DNA of 40,624 nucleotides from Bacteroidia bacterium (GTDB taxonomy: Bacteria; Bacteroidota; Bacteroidia; Bacteroidales; Dysgonomonadaceae). Under the pieces are notes generated by a model. It saw nothing but the letters and a program-made list of their open reading frames with translations. It made no database searches and was not told where the DNA came from. Below are positions 24,515 through 32,735 of this stretch, in pieces. The stretch is from positions 1 through 40,624 of the forward strand of contig JAUNUM010000015.1 of the NCBI GenBank assembly GCA_030538215.1, read 5' to 3'. Position 1 is the stretch's first letter. Every line of letters starts with the position of its first letter. The translations under genes were made by a program, and so were the position numbers.

Positions 24515-25413
24515 TATTTATTTGTTGAATTTTCCAAATGTACCGTCATTTGCTGAAATGGAATTACTAATCCTTTTTCGTTAACTTGCTTGTAAATTTC
24601 TTCGTTTAAGTCGTGTGTTACCGGCCAAAAATCGTTACAATTTGTCCAAACGCGAAGCGTAAAATCAATGGAATGTTCATTCATCTTAGTCATTCGGGCA
24701 AAAGGTTCGGGCGATTTTAAGACCAACGGATGTGCATGAGCAATATCGATTAACATTTTATTTACCATTGCAGTTTCAGTTCCGTACTCAAGATTTACCG
24801 TAATATCTATTCTTCTTGAAGCTTGCGTGCTGTAATTGATGATGTTGCCGGTTGATAACGGTCCGTTGGGAATATAAATAGTTTTATTGTCTGACGTGAT
24901 TAAAGTTGTATAAAGTATGCCAATACTTTGTACTGTTCCGGCTAAATTTTGTGCTTCAATATAGTCGCCACCCTTAAAAGGTTTATTAAAAAGCAACATC
25001 ACTCCTCCTGCAAAATTTGCTAAATTGTCTTTCACGGCAAGACCAATCGCCAGTCCGGCCGAACCAATAAGCGCAGCTATGGAAATTGTTTGAGCTCCAA
25101 CAATATTAATAATGAGAATGATAAGGAGAAGATAGAGAAAAAAGTCCAATACATTTTTCAAAAAACCTTTCAAAGCCACTTCCATGTGCCTTTTTGACAT
25201 AATTTTATCTGCCAGTTTTCGTATTTTACCGATTATCCATTTTCCGATAAAAAAAAGAATCAGTGCTGTCAAAAGTTTACCGAAAAAATCTATTCCCCAG
25301 GTAATTAAAAGATGCACTAAGTCTTCAAAACGTCCTGCTTTAACCATTTCTGCGGCTTTTCCTCCGGTGTTTACAACCGTGGAGTCGACAGAGTTAAAAA
25401 TATTCAACAGCAT
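24514..25413 (-). CDS. MscS-family small-conductance mechanosensitive channel
   Basis: A 299-aa inner-membrane channel: an N-terminal helix region (about 30-60), further spans at about 85-125, the pore-lining glycine/alanine-rich helix ALIGSAGLAIGLAVKDNLANFAGG, and the beta domain GDYIEAQNLAGTVQSIGILYTTL that defines MscS. The C-terminal cage domain is complete. It opens on membrane tension after hypo-osmotic shock. It is the first gene of a two-gene unit, its stop overlapping the start of the membrane MutS-like gene (TAATG). A TAACTTTG -7 box lies 28 bp upstream. Confidence 0.92.
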   Translation of the reverse strand: MLLNIFNSVDSTVVNTGGKAAEMVKAGRFEDLVHLLITWGIDFFGKLLTALILFFIGKWIIGKIRKLADKIMSKRHMEVALKGFLKNVLDFFLYLLLIILIINIVGAQTISIAALIGSAGLAIGLAVKDNLANFAGGVMLLFNKPFKGGDYIEAQNLAGTVQSIGILYTTLITSDNKTIYIPNGPLSTGNIINYSTQASRRIDITVNLEYGTETAMVNKMLIDIAHAHPLVLKSPEPFARMTKMNEHSIDFTLRVWTNCNDFWPVTHDLNEEIYKQVNEKGLVIPFQQMTVHLENSTNK

Positions 25414-25441
25414 ATTTGGTTCTTTTATTAAATTTGGAGGA

Positions 25442-25449
25442 CAAAGTTA
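25442..25449 (-). promoter_or_regulatory. -7 promoter box for the mscS/MutS unit
   Basis: TAACTTTG on the minus strand (TAnnTTTG), 28 bp before the ATG at 25413. It lies back-to-back with the TPR gene promoter at 25462. Confidence 0.5.
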
Positions 25450-25461
25450 CGAAAAATGGAG

Positions 25462-25469
25462 TAATTTTG
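25462..25469 (+). promoter_or_regulatory. -7 promoter box for the TPR gene at 25493
   Basis: TAATTTTG, 23 bp before the ATG. A TTTG at 25433-25436 is a possible -33 element at slightly long spacing (25 nt). Confidence 0.5.
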
Positions 25470-25492
25470 TCGTTTACTTGACTTTATAACAG

Positions 25493-26320
25493 ATGAAATA
25501 TTTTTTGACTCTTTTGGTAGTGCTTTTGGGTATGTCTTTATCAGCGCAAACGAACACCTACTTCGGATGGATTGATAAATCGGCAAAACATATCGAAAAC
25601 AATCAACTTGATAGCGCGATGTATGCTCTTCAAAACGCCATGAAATTTGATCCTGCTAACGAAAAAAATGGTGTACTGTTGTTGAATTTGGGTGTTTTAC
25701 AACGTCAGTTGAGATTAACGGATGATGCTTATATTTCGTTTACGGCTTCACTTGTAAACAGCTCCGATTCGGTTTTGGTATTGCATAATCGGGCTTCGCT
25801 TTTGTGTGATTTAGGTCGTTTTGAAGAAGCTATGGAAGATTATAATTCCATTATTGAGAAACAACCGTCGAATGTGGAGGCATATTATCGTCGCGGATTA
25901 TTATTTTTGGAGAAAGGTGACCGAAAAAAAGCCGAGACCGATTTCAGAGCTTGCGAAAGTATAAATTCTGATAACTTGTTTACCAAGCTTAGCAAAGCCC
26001 TAATTTTTAAACTTGATGACAACTGGACAGAAGCCGAAAAAGTTTATACCAATATTATAAATGCAGAAACGAAAATAAATTCAACATATTATCTCAACAG
26101 AGCCGAATGTTATGTGAATAATGATCAATTCTCCAGAGCCGCAGCCGATTTGCATACTATTGAAGGCTTCGAAAAAAACAATCCATATTTTTATATTTTA
26201 CGAGGTCGATTGCGGCTCGATCAGTTTGATAAATTTGCTGCCAAAGCCGATTTTGAAAAAGCTAAACAGTTGGGGTACGATACAGAATTGGCTGACAAGT
26301 GGATTGAGAAAACGAAGTAA
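25493..26320 (+). CDS. Exported TPR-repeat protein
   Basis: A 275-aa periplasmic protein with a Sec signal peptide (MKYFLTLLVVLLGMSLSAQ, cleavage after about residue 19) and about six tetratricopeptide repeats running to the C-terminus, for example FEEAMEDYNSIIEKQPSNVE and VEAYYRRGLLFLEKGDRKKA. A probable protein-protein scaffold; no enzymatic domain. It is a single gene with its own promoter, divergent from the mscS unit and convergent with the phosphoesterase operon (45-bp gap holding only a 7-bp TAACAGA/TCTGTTA hairpin). Confidence 0.8.
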   Translation: MKYFLTLLVVLLGMSLSAQTNTYFGWIDKSAKHIENNQLDSAMYALQNAMKFDPANEKNGVLLLNLGVLQRQLRLTDDAYISFTASLVNSSDSVLVLHNRASLLCDLGRFEEAMEDYNSIIEKQPSNVEAYYRRGLLFLEKGDRKKAETDFRACESINSDNLFTKLSKALIFKLDDNWTEAEKVYTNIINAETKINSTYYLNRAECYVNNDQFSRAAADLHTIEGFEKNNPYFYILRGRLRLDQFDKFAAKADFEKAKQLGYDTELADKWIEKTK

Positions 26321-26365
26321 ATAACAGATATTCTGTTACGAGTTGCAATCATATTGAATTGGTAT

Positions 26366-27169
26366 CTACTTTTCTGATGTCAAAAAGCAAGAATCGTATT
26401 TCGAGTCCAACTGAATATACTCTACTTTGTTGTCCTTTAAATTTTCTATGATTTTTTCCACTTCTTCTTGTTCCGATTCTTTGGGTAGTGCCCACGTGTT
26501 GATAACACCTACAACCATAATATCATTTTCTGCCGCCCATTTGGCATCTTCCGTTGATGGATTACCGAAATAGTAATAGTTATTGGGCGAATAATCGGTT
26601 CGAAGCATATTTTGTTCAATTTGTTGACGAGTGCAGCTGAGGCGGATTTTTCCCGTAAAATATTCTGTTGATTCCGTTGTGCCAATCATCAGAGCATTTG
26701 TGCGTAAATTGTATTTGTCTAACAAAGAAATCAATTCTTCGAATACCGGAAGCGGAAATCCGGATATTTTATTGTCAATCATTACGTTCAGTCCTTTCTC
26801 GACACAGAGCGACAACGCATCTTCCAATTTTTGCACTTTCGTGCCACTTTCCGATATCAGCGAATCAATTTCAAGCCACGTCATTTCGGAAACCTGGTGG
26901 TTAAGGTTGAAATATCGGTTGAAATCTTTGTCGTGATGCGTAATAAGCACAGAGTCTTTTGTCATTCGCGTGTCTAATTCCACTGCCCAATAACCTCTTT
27001 CTACTGCTTTCAATAAAGCTTCTTTACTGTTTTCGGGTGAATCGTTTTCAATAACTCCGCCGCGATGAGCAATGAGCTTGATTGAATTGATTTTTCCATT
27101 TGTGTGGCAAGATACGAGAATCGCAATAAATACTGCAATCATACATGTTTGTAAAGTTAGTTTCTTCAT
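26366..27169 (-). CDS. Glycerophosphodiester phosphodiesterase lipoprotein
   Basis: A 267-aa TIM-barrel phosphodiesterase, lipid-anchored by a lipobox (ILVSC, Cys21). GDPD residues: IAHRG (His35, Arg36), PEN (Glu46), the metal pair ELD (Glu64, Asp66), and His79 (THHD). It splits deacylated phospholipids (glycerophosphocholine, -ethanolamine, -inositol) into glycerol-3-phosphate and an alcohol. Its ATG overlaps the alkaline phosphatase stop in ATGA, so translation is coupled. It is the last gene of the SusCD phosphoesterase operon. The sequence divergence in the second half leaves some doubt about the exact substrate. Confidence 0.88.
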   Translation of the reverse strand: MKKLTLQTCMIAVFIAILVSCHTNGKINSIKLIAHRGGVIENDSPENSKEALLKAVERGYWAVELDTRMTKDSVLITHHDKDFNRYFNLNHQVSEMTWLEIDSLISESGTKVQKLEDALSLCVEKGLNVMIDNKISGFPLPVFEELISLLDKYNLRTNALMIGTTESTEYFTGKIRLSCTRQQIEQNMLRTDYSPNNYYYFGNPSTEDAKWAAENDIMVVGVINTWALPKESEQEEVEKIIENLKDNKVEYIQLDSKYDSCFLTSEK

Positions 27170-28302
27170 AGATTCAGCAGTTTTTTTATCTTATGAAAAA
27201 TATCGCTGTTCTCGTACATCCCGGTAAATTCCTGTGCTCCGGGACCAAAAGCATACACGGGAACCATAATGCCCGAATGTCCGTTTGTTGAGAAATTCAC
27301 TGTTACTTCGCCTTTCTCGATATCACCGTCTAAAAGTGTTAAACCGCCGGTTTGGTGGTCGGCAGTAACAATTACAAGAGTTTCGCCATTTTTTGCAGCC
27401 CATTCCATTACCCGACCGATGGTTTTGTCGAAATCGGCAATTTCCTGTACCAGTAAATCAATATCGTTGAAATGTCCGTAATCGTCAATTTTGGAACCTT
27501 CAATCATCAAGAAAAAACCATTGTCATTTTGCGAAAGCAAGTCTATGGCTTTTATCGATGCATTGCTTAAAATGTCGCCACGCTGAACGGGTTCCGGCAA
27601 ATCAAGAGAATCGGTTACAGCAAACACTTTTCCCGATGTAATTTTCTGTAAATCCGTCCAATTTCGAGGTGTTGCGTACCCTGCCTGATGCATTTCGTGG
27701 AAAATATCGCGCTTATCGGGACGATTTTCAAAATGCTTTGAACCGCCGCCAAAAATAAAATCCACACCACTTTTAACGTAATCTGCCGCAATCTCATACG
27801 ATTTATTGCGATCGGGATTATTGCAGCAGAAATCGGCAGGTGTAGCATCGGTCAACCGACAGGTTACGACCACTCCGGTAGAAAGGTCGCGTTTTTTTGC
27901 ATAATCCATGATCGATGGCAACGGATTTCCGTGTATATCGGTTCCTACCATGTGATAATTGGTTTTTTGTCCGGTGGCAATGGCAGTTCCACCCGCGCCC
28001 GAATCGGTAATGAGTCGGTTTGCAGCATAGGTTCTCGAAAGTCCCGTAACGGTAGCATTGTCGAGCCACATTTTACCGCGATTGGCTATCCAGGTTGTAT
28101 AAACGTGAGTGAGGCTCATGCCGTCACCAATCATCAGTATCACGTTTTTTACTTTTCCGCATTGGGGAGCCACTATGGTTTCAACATTGTATGGTGTTTT
28201 GTAAGTGTATGCGTGCTGTGTTAGTTTTCGCTCTTGTGCTGTAATCAGAGTTTGCGAAAATACAGTGAAGCAGATGAAAAGGGCGAGAAATTTGCTTTTC
28301 AT
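27166..28302 (-). CDS. Alkaline phosphatase (PhoA superfamily), exported
   Basis: A 378-aa periplasmic phosphomonoesterase with a signal peptide (1 to about 23, TAQ). Active-site features: metal ligand Asp60 in ILMIGDGMS, nucleophile Ser101 in ITDSGAGGTA, the MIEGSKIDDYGH block, Asp315/His316 in TADHQTGG, and a final His342 (TNGHSG). These match the zinc/magnesium sites of alkaline phosphatases. The length is on the short side because crown-domain inserts are missing. It releases inorganic phosphate from the monoesters that the PI-PLC and diesterase neighbours generate. It starts 8 bp after the PI-PLC stop, and its own stop overlaps the GDPD start. Confidence 0.92.
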   Translation of the reverse strand: MKSKFLALFICFTVFSQTLITAQERKLTQHAYTYKTPYNVETIVAPQCGKVKNVILMIGDGMSLTHVYTTWIANRGKMWLDNATVTGLSRTYAANRLITDSGAGGTAIATGQKTNYHMVGTDIHGNPLPSIMDYAKKRDLSTGVVVTCRLTDATPADFCCNNPDRNKSYEIAADYVKSGVDFIFGGGSKHFENRPDKRDIFHEMHQAGYATPRNWTDLQKITSGKVFAVTDSLDLPEPVQRGDILSNASIKAIDLLSQNDNGFFLMIEGSKIDDYGHFNDIDLLVQEIADFDKTIGRVMEWAAKNGETLVIVTADHQTGGLTLLDGDIEKGEVTVNFSTNGHSGIMVPVYAFGPGAQEFTGMYENSDIFHKIKKLLNL

Positions 28303-28310
28303 TATTAATT

Positions 28311-29297
28311 TTATTCGTGTGTTAATAAGCGAAAATTACAATCGATAATAGCTTTTGTGAGTAATTTGCTATCATCCCAACCAGCAAAATCCATAAACAC
28401 AATACCACAAGATTGCAGATTGTTTTGGTTGATATAATTTGCCGTTGGTTTATTTATTCGATAGGCTATAGCATTGGGATAAGCGCCCAGTCCGGTTCCA
28501 CTGGTGAAAGTAATAAACCAGTCAGAAGACAATGTACTCTCCGAAGCTTTTGCCAAGTTCTCACGGATAACTTTATGTTTGAAGTTTATATCGGAAGACA
28601 ACAGAGTGGGAACTTTGTAACAATCCTGAACGTGTACTTTTGACTGCACCTGATTACCTTGTATTGTGGCAGTGAAGACGGCATTATCTCGCCAACCGAT
28701 GAAATTGGCTCCAATAACCGGATAACCTATATTGTCGCGATGCATGAACAAGATTTTTCCACGTACATCGGCAAGCTTTATTTCATTAGAAAAAGTGGCA
28801 ATATAAGCATTGAATGCTGGTTTGTTTAGAATTTCGCGTAATAACGCTACGTATCCTTTTGGTGAATTTATATCGTCGCCTTCTTTTTTAACAGACATAA
28901 TAATAGTTTCACTTGGATTTGCTCGTAGAAAGTTTATAACCGTGGGCAATACATCTTCTTCAAAATTATGTTTTTGAGATGCAATTCCGTGATATACTTG
29001 CATATAACTGTCATTGACAGCGCGTAAGCGAATATCCATTGCCCGAATACCTGCGTCAAGTTGTTCGGCTATGGTGATATCTTGTGTAATAATTAATGGT
29101 CCGCCTTGTACATACGCACCGGTATCGTGCGTTCCGGGGATGGACAGTTTTGCAACGGGTGTATTATCGGGGATTTTTTTCATCCACGAAGAAAGTGCAA
29201 TGTTATCGTTATCCGATGCAAGATATGTCAAGTTGTTATCTTGCCCGCAGGTTGAAACCATTGCCAAAATAAGAGATAGTACAATAATTTTAGACAT
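28311..29297 (-). CDS. PI-PLC-like phosphodiesterase lipoprotein
   Basis: A 328-aa phosphatidylinositol-specific phospholipase C X-domain protein. Catalytic features follow bacterial PI-PLC: His57-Asp58 in IPGTHDTG, Asp88/Arg90 in MDIRLR, and His103 in VYHGI. The order and spacing are as in the TIM-barrel family. It cleaves PI or a GPI-like lipid to diacylglycerol and (cyclic) inositol phosphate. The N-terminus has a short signal and an STC lipobox-like site (Cys17), suggesting surface or periplasmic anchoring. I chose the ATG at 29297; a TTG two codons upstream also opens the frame. It lies 15 bp after the unknown lipoprotein and 8 bp before the phosphatase. The substrate is inferred from family membership. 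Confidence 0.88.
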   Translation of the reverse strand: MSKIIVLSLILAMVSTCGQDNNLTYLASDNDNIALSSWMKKIPDNTPVAKLSIPGTHDTGAYVQGGPLIITQDITIAEQLDAGIRAMDIRLRAVNDSYMQVYHGIASQKHNFEEDVLPTVINFLRANPSETIIMSVKKEGDDINSPKGYVALLREILNKPAFNAYIATFSNEIKLADVRGKILFMHRDNIGYPVIGANFIGWRDNAVFTATIQGNQVQSKVHVQDCYKVPTLLSSDINFKHKVIRENLAKASESTLSSDWFITFTSGTGLGAYPNAIAYRINKPTANYINQNNLQSCGIVFMDFAGWDDSKLLTKAIIDCNFRLLTHE

Positions 29298-29312
29298 AAT
29301 CAATTTAAATTT

Positions 29313-30116
29313 TTAATAAAATACGTTTGTTTCAATTTGTAAACAGTAAACGGGGATGTTGCCGGTCTTTTCTGCTATAGTTTCCCTTAACAACCAATAT
29401 GTTGGGGATAAAATGAATATGGAATTGGGAGAATCTATTGTTTTTACTTTTTCGAGATAGAGTTTCTGATTTGAATTCTTAACCGCCGCTTCGAGTGAAC
29501 TATACAATGATGATGAAATAAATCCGATAATAATATATTTTGCAGTATATATTTCGGATAATTTGCCTTTAAAAGCCTCTATTTGTTCTTGATTTTCCAA
29601 GAAAAGAGTTGCCAAAGGCAAATCAAGTAAAGAGGTTATTTTTGCAGGTACAATTTTTATTTTTAGGCTTTCAGAAAAAACAGTTTCATTTTGTGCAACA
29701 ATAGAATCTGTTAAAATAACTGTTCCCTTTGCCGCATTTTCACTAAATGTGTGAAGCGCATAAGCAAATGATTTACGGGAAGCAAATGCTGTAATAGCAC
29801 CACCGTTTATGGGCATATTCTCATTCACATTAATATTGACACTGTTGATAAGCGCTGCGTGAAATGTTTTTTTAGCCAAATAATCTCCCAATTCTTTAAA
29901 CTCATTTTCTGTTGTTGCGATGGGCTGATTTTGAAGCTTTGCTGCAATATAAATGGTAGCTGTTTTTGATTTATCCCACGCCGGAATTTTTGGTTCCGGT
30001 TTTTCCGGCTTGGGTGGAGTGGGCTCAGGCTCATTTCCTTTTCCGCAAGACGAAAGATAAATTGGCAATGACAACAGAAGGAATATGATCGCGAAAAATA
30101 AATTATTTGTCTTCAT
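29313..30116 (-). CDS. Unknown lipoprotein in the phosphoesterase operon
   Basis: A 267-aa protein with a lipobox (LSSC, Cys24) followed by a proline/glutamate/lysine spacer (about 29-45: PEPTPPKPEKPEPK), the tether commonly used to hold Bacteroidota surface lipoproteins away from the membrane. The remaining 220 residues look alpha/beta with conserved-looking hydrophobic strands (AALINSVNINV, YIIIGFISSS), reminiscent of an endonuclease/exonuclease or receiver-like Rossmann fold, but with no catalytic motif I recognise. It lies between the EEP and PI-PLC genes at 12- and 15-bp spacing. By position it may be a surface ligand-binding protein (a SusE/F-like role); this is inference. Confidence 0.65.
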   Translation of the reverse strand: MKTNNLFFAIIFLLLSLPIYLSSCGKGNEPEPTPPKPEKPEPKIPAWDKSKTATIYIAAKLQNQPIATTENEFKELGDYLAKKTFHAALINSVNINVNENMPINGGAITAFASRKSFAYALHTFSENAAKGTVILTDSIVAQNETVFSESLKIKIVPAKITSLLDLPLATLFLENQEQIEAFKGKLSEIYTAKYIIIGFISSSLYSSLEAAVKNSNQKLYLEKVKTIDSPNSIFILSPTYWLLRETIAEKTGNIPVYCLQIETNVFY

Positions 30117-30128
30117 TTTCTTTTTTAA

Positions 30129-30878
30129 TTATGGAGTATATTCAATTTCAGAAAAAACAGGAAAATGATCAGATAATTTACCGGTTTCATACAATACGGA
30201 TGTACTCAAAATTTTCCATTTTCCTTTTGGATATGCAAAAATATAATCGAGTTTATCACCGTACTCAAAAGTATAATCATTGTTGCATATCTTATCGTAA
30301 AACTCTTGCAGTTTTAGCGAAATAGGTCCCATGTAAAACATATTGAAATCTCCGGCAAGTACAATCGGCATATTTTCTGTAAAAAGAGAGGAGGAGTAAA
30401 GTGCCTTTGCCTCTTCCAGCTTAGTAACGTCTGATGTTCTGTGGTCTAAATGTACTGAAATAAATTTCGTTTTGAATCCCGAAGGTAGAATAATTTCCGA
30501 GAATAATACTACACGCGGATCGGATCCCAGTTTGGGTAAAGCTGAATAATTTGACTTTGTGATCGGATATCGCGAAAGCATAGCTACACCATATTTGCCA
30601 ATATCTTTTTTGTATGCCGGAGCAAAAAGAGGAAACATGCCGGTTTTGGAAGCAATTTCCACTATGATATCTTTTTTTCCTACGCGTGAAGTATTTACTT
30701 CTACTTCTTGAAAGGAAATTAAATCGGGTTTATATTTTTCTATCAAATCTATATAAGGTTGTGCTATGAAATTTGGTTCGGCAGAACGAATATTAAAGGT
30801 CATAACCTTTAACTTAGGTTGTGCCCAAATTGGGATGCAAACCATAAATAAAGCACAAAATAGATATAAAGTTCTCAT
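30129..30878 (-). CDS. Exported endonuclease/exonuclease/phosphatase-family enzyme
   Basis: A 249-aa EEP-superfamily phosphodiesterase with a Sec signal peptide (cleavage after WAQ, about residue 20). The motifs are complete: Asn29 (TFNIR), Glu58 (QEVE), His143 (VHLDHR), Asp177/Asn179 (AGDFNM), Asp211 (LDYIF), Asp237/His238 (SDHFP). The family includes sphingomyelinases, inositol-polyphosphate phosphatases and nucleases; with PI-PLC, GDPD and phosphatase neighbours a lipid-head-group or phosphoinositide substrate is likelier than DNA. I chose the ATG at 30878 because the signal peptide begins there; the frame continues upstream into the SusD-distal hairpin. Confidence 0.88.
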   Translation of the reverse strand: MRTLYLFCALFMVCIPIWAQPKLKVMTFNIRSAEPNFIAQPYIDLIEKYKPDLISFQEVEVNTSRVGKKDIIVEIASKTGMFPLFAPAYKKDIGKYGVAMLSRYPITKSNYSALPKLGSDPRVVLFSEIILPSGFKTKFISVHLDHRTSDVTKLEEAKALYSSSLFTENMPIVLAGDFNMFYMGPISLKLQEFYDKICNNDYTFEYGDKLDYIFAYPKGKWKILSTSVLYETGKLSDHFPVFSEIEYTP

Positions 30879-30895
30879 TATTAAACGTATTAAAG

Positions 30896-30927
30896 AATCT
30901 TGGGAAAGCGTACACTTTCCCAAGATT
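30896..30927 (-). terminator. Strong hairpin between SusD and the enzyme genes
   Basis: A perfect 13-bp stem, AATCTTGGGAAAG against CTTTCCCAAGATT, with a 6-nt loop, 13 bp after the SusD stop. On the minus strand it is followed only by TCTTTAAT, too weak for full termination. A partial terminator or mRNA-stabilising 3' end would let susCD be made in excess over the downstream enzymes. Confidence 0.6.
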
Positions 30928-30939
30928 TGATTTTAGTTA

Positions 30940-32709
30940 TTAATAACCGCTATTTTGTTTCAACGTTGTAGATGAATTAATGGCGGCTTGAGGTATTGGA
31001 AACACGTGATGTATTGTTGGATCAAATGTGCGTGCATTCCAAATAGTATCTTTTACCCAACCTTCGATAATGTTACCGGGTCTATCTACATAACCTTTAT
31101 CCTTTTCAACATTGGCCTCGTAAATCTGATTGAATAGTTTGCGTTTTTGGGCTGAGAGTTTGGTGGGCTCAATATCGCTCAGATATGTAGCATTTGTAAT
31201 TCCGGCTCCTAAATTGGATATTTCCTGTGCTGTAAGATCTAACATGGCAACGGTATGTTTTCTCCTTAGTCCAAATAGTGGTTTTGCATAGGCGTTTTTT
31301 GCCACTCCCCAACGCACCATATCCAAATGACGACTGGGTTGAAATTCAAATGCAAATTCGCAACGGCGCTCATTCATCAGCTGTGCTTTTGTAGCCCGGC
31401 TGTTTGCCGGTAATCCTGCGCGTGTGCGTACTTGGTTGATAAGTGATACAGCTTCTCCATTACCTTCGCCACGGCTCCAAATCAGTGCTTCGGCTTTCAT
31501 TAGCAAAATATCGGCATAGCGAAGCAGAACCATTCCCATACGGGTAGATTGGTTGTTTCCATCGGAATTGAATTTTATGCCCATATCTCCTTTGTTTTGG
31601 AATGGGTGAAGCCATTTTCTGAAAGTCATTCCTGATAAGCTTTGAACATCACTCGGATTTACACCGTAATGGATATCTCTGCTTATAAATTGGATATGCT
31701 GTCCGGGTAATAAAATTGTGGCATCGCGACGGGTATCTCCTTCTTCAAATGCCTCATACAAATCTAATGTAGGTTGGAAATAACCCCATGTATTGTACAA
31801 TCCGTAGCCATCTTTTTGAAAAGACATTCCATGAAATTTTGGACCTTCTTTATGTGTGCCGAAAACCGAGAAAATGTACTCGGGGCTAAAGTTATTGTCT
31901 TCCCTGAAAAAAGTTCTATAATCGGCATATAAAGAGCGTTTGTCGGTTCCCGACATATTAATTATCTTGTCTGCCATTTCTATTACAATGTCATAATATT
32001 TGCTGTCGTATTGTGCAGCATATAAAGCAGCACGCGCGGCATATCCCCACGCTGCAGCTTTGTGGGGGCGTCCCCACTGGTTTTCGGGCAGTTGAGAATG
32101 ATAGGGCAACATATCTCCTGCTTTTCGCAAATCACTAATAATTAGATCATAATTTTCGAGAACCGATTTTGGACGCGCCATATCAAGCTCTTCTACCGGA
32201 GTTTTTTCTGTTACGATTGGAATTCCTCCATTGGCTCCGTTGTCACCATACCATGGTGCGAGCCAGAGGTAGGCAAATCCTCTATAGAAATGAGCTTGTG
32301 CTTTTGCACTGTTTTTTACTGCTTCGCTGGCTTGCTTTGAATGATCTACTTGTCCTAAAATATCGTTTGCAACGGCAATGGTCGCGTACATCCATTGCCA
32401 GTTTTGGCGTGCATCTCTACCGTTAGTCGGCTGCATTTGGAAGTTTTTGATTTGATCGCCTTCTGCCTGTGCACGTCCTGTGACCATATTGTCACTACAG
32501 TTTTCGAACCACATAAAACCACGTCCATCAATTCCTTCTCTTGCTTGCCACACTCTTAGTCCATCTACGATTCTAAGAATATCGGCATCGTTTACCCATG
32601 CATTGGCGGAAGTGGGATGTCCATAAGCGTCGTGCTCTAGAAAATCGTTGCAACTGCCAAGTGTCGTCAGTATTATTGTTAAAAATGAAATATATAATAA
32701 CTTTTTCAT
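30940..32709 (-). CDS. SusD/RagB-family surface ligand-binding lipoprotein
   Basis: A 589-aa outer-membrane lipoprotein (lipobox LGSC, Cys20) of the SusD/RagB family, which forms the lid of a SusC channel and captures the ligand at the cell surface. Evidence: the N-terminal CNDFLEHDAYG region; TPR-like helices with FYRGFAYLWLAPWYGDNGGIP-type residues; the family signature RYADILLMKAEALIW; and the C-terminal DPTIHHVFPIPQ. The length is typical. It is located 26 bp after SusC. A ligand other than glycan is suggested because no glycosidase is in the locus. Confidence 0.95.
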   Translation of the reverse strand: MKKLLYISFLTIILTTLGSCNDFLEHDAYGHPTSANAWVNDADILRIVDGLRVWQAREGIDGRGFMWFENCSDNMVTGRAQAEGDQIKNFQMQPTNGRDARQNWQWMYATIAVANDILGQVDHSKQASEAVKNSAKAQAHFYRGFAYLWLAPWYGDNGANGGIPIVTEKTPVEELDMARPKSVLENYDLIISDLRKAGDMLPYHSQLPENQWGRPHKAAAWGYAARAALYAAQYDSKYYDIVIEMADKIINMSGTDKRSLYADYRTFFREDNNFSPEYIFSVFGTHKEGPKFHGMSFQKDGYGLYNTWGYFQPTLDLYEAFEEGDTRRDATILLPGQHIQFISRDIHYGVNPSDVQSLSGMTFRKWLHPFQNKGDMGIKFNSDGNNQSTRMGMVLLRYADILLMKAEALIWSRGEGNGEAVSLINQVRTRAGLPANSRATKAQLMNERRCEFAFEFQPSRHLDMVRWGVAKNAYAKPLFGLRRKHTVAMLDLTAQEISNLGAGITNATYLSDIEPTKLSAQKRKLFNQIYEANVEKDKGYVDRPGNIIEGWVKDTIWNARTFDPTIHHVFPIPQAAINSSTTLKQNSGY

Positions 32710-32735
32710 AATATACTATGTATTTATTGTTGTAA

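Noticed and set aside
26322-26338. TAACAGA/TCTGTTA hairpin as a terminator between convergent genes
   Set aside because: Only 7 bp, AT-rich and without a T-run on either strand; too weak to call.
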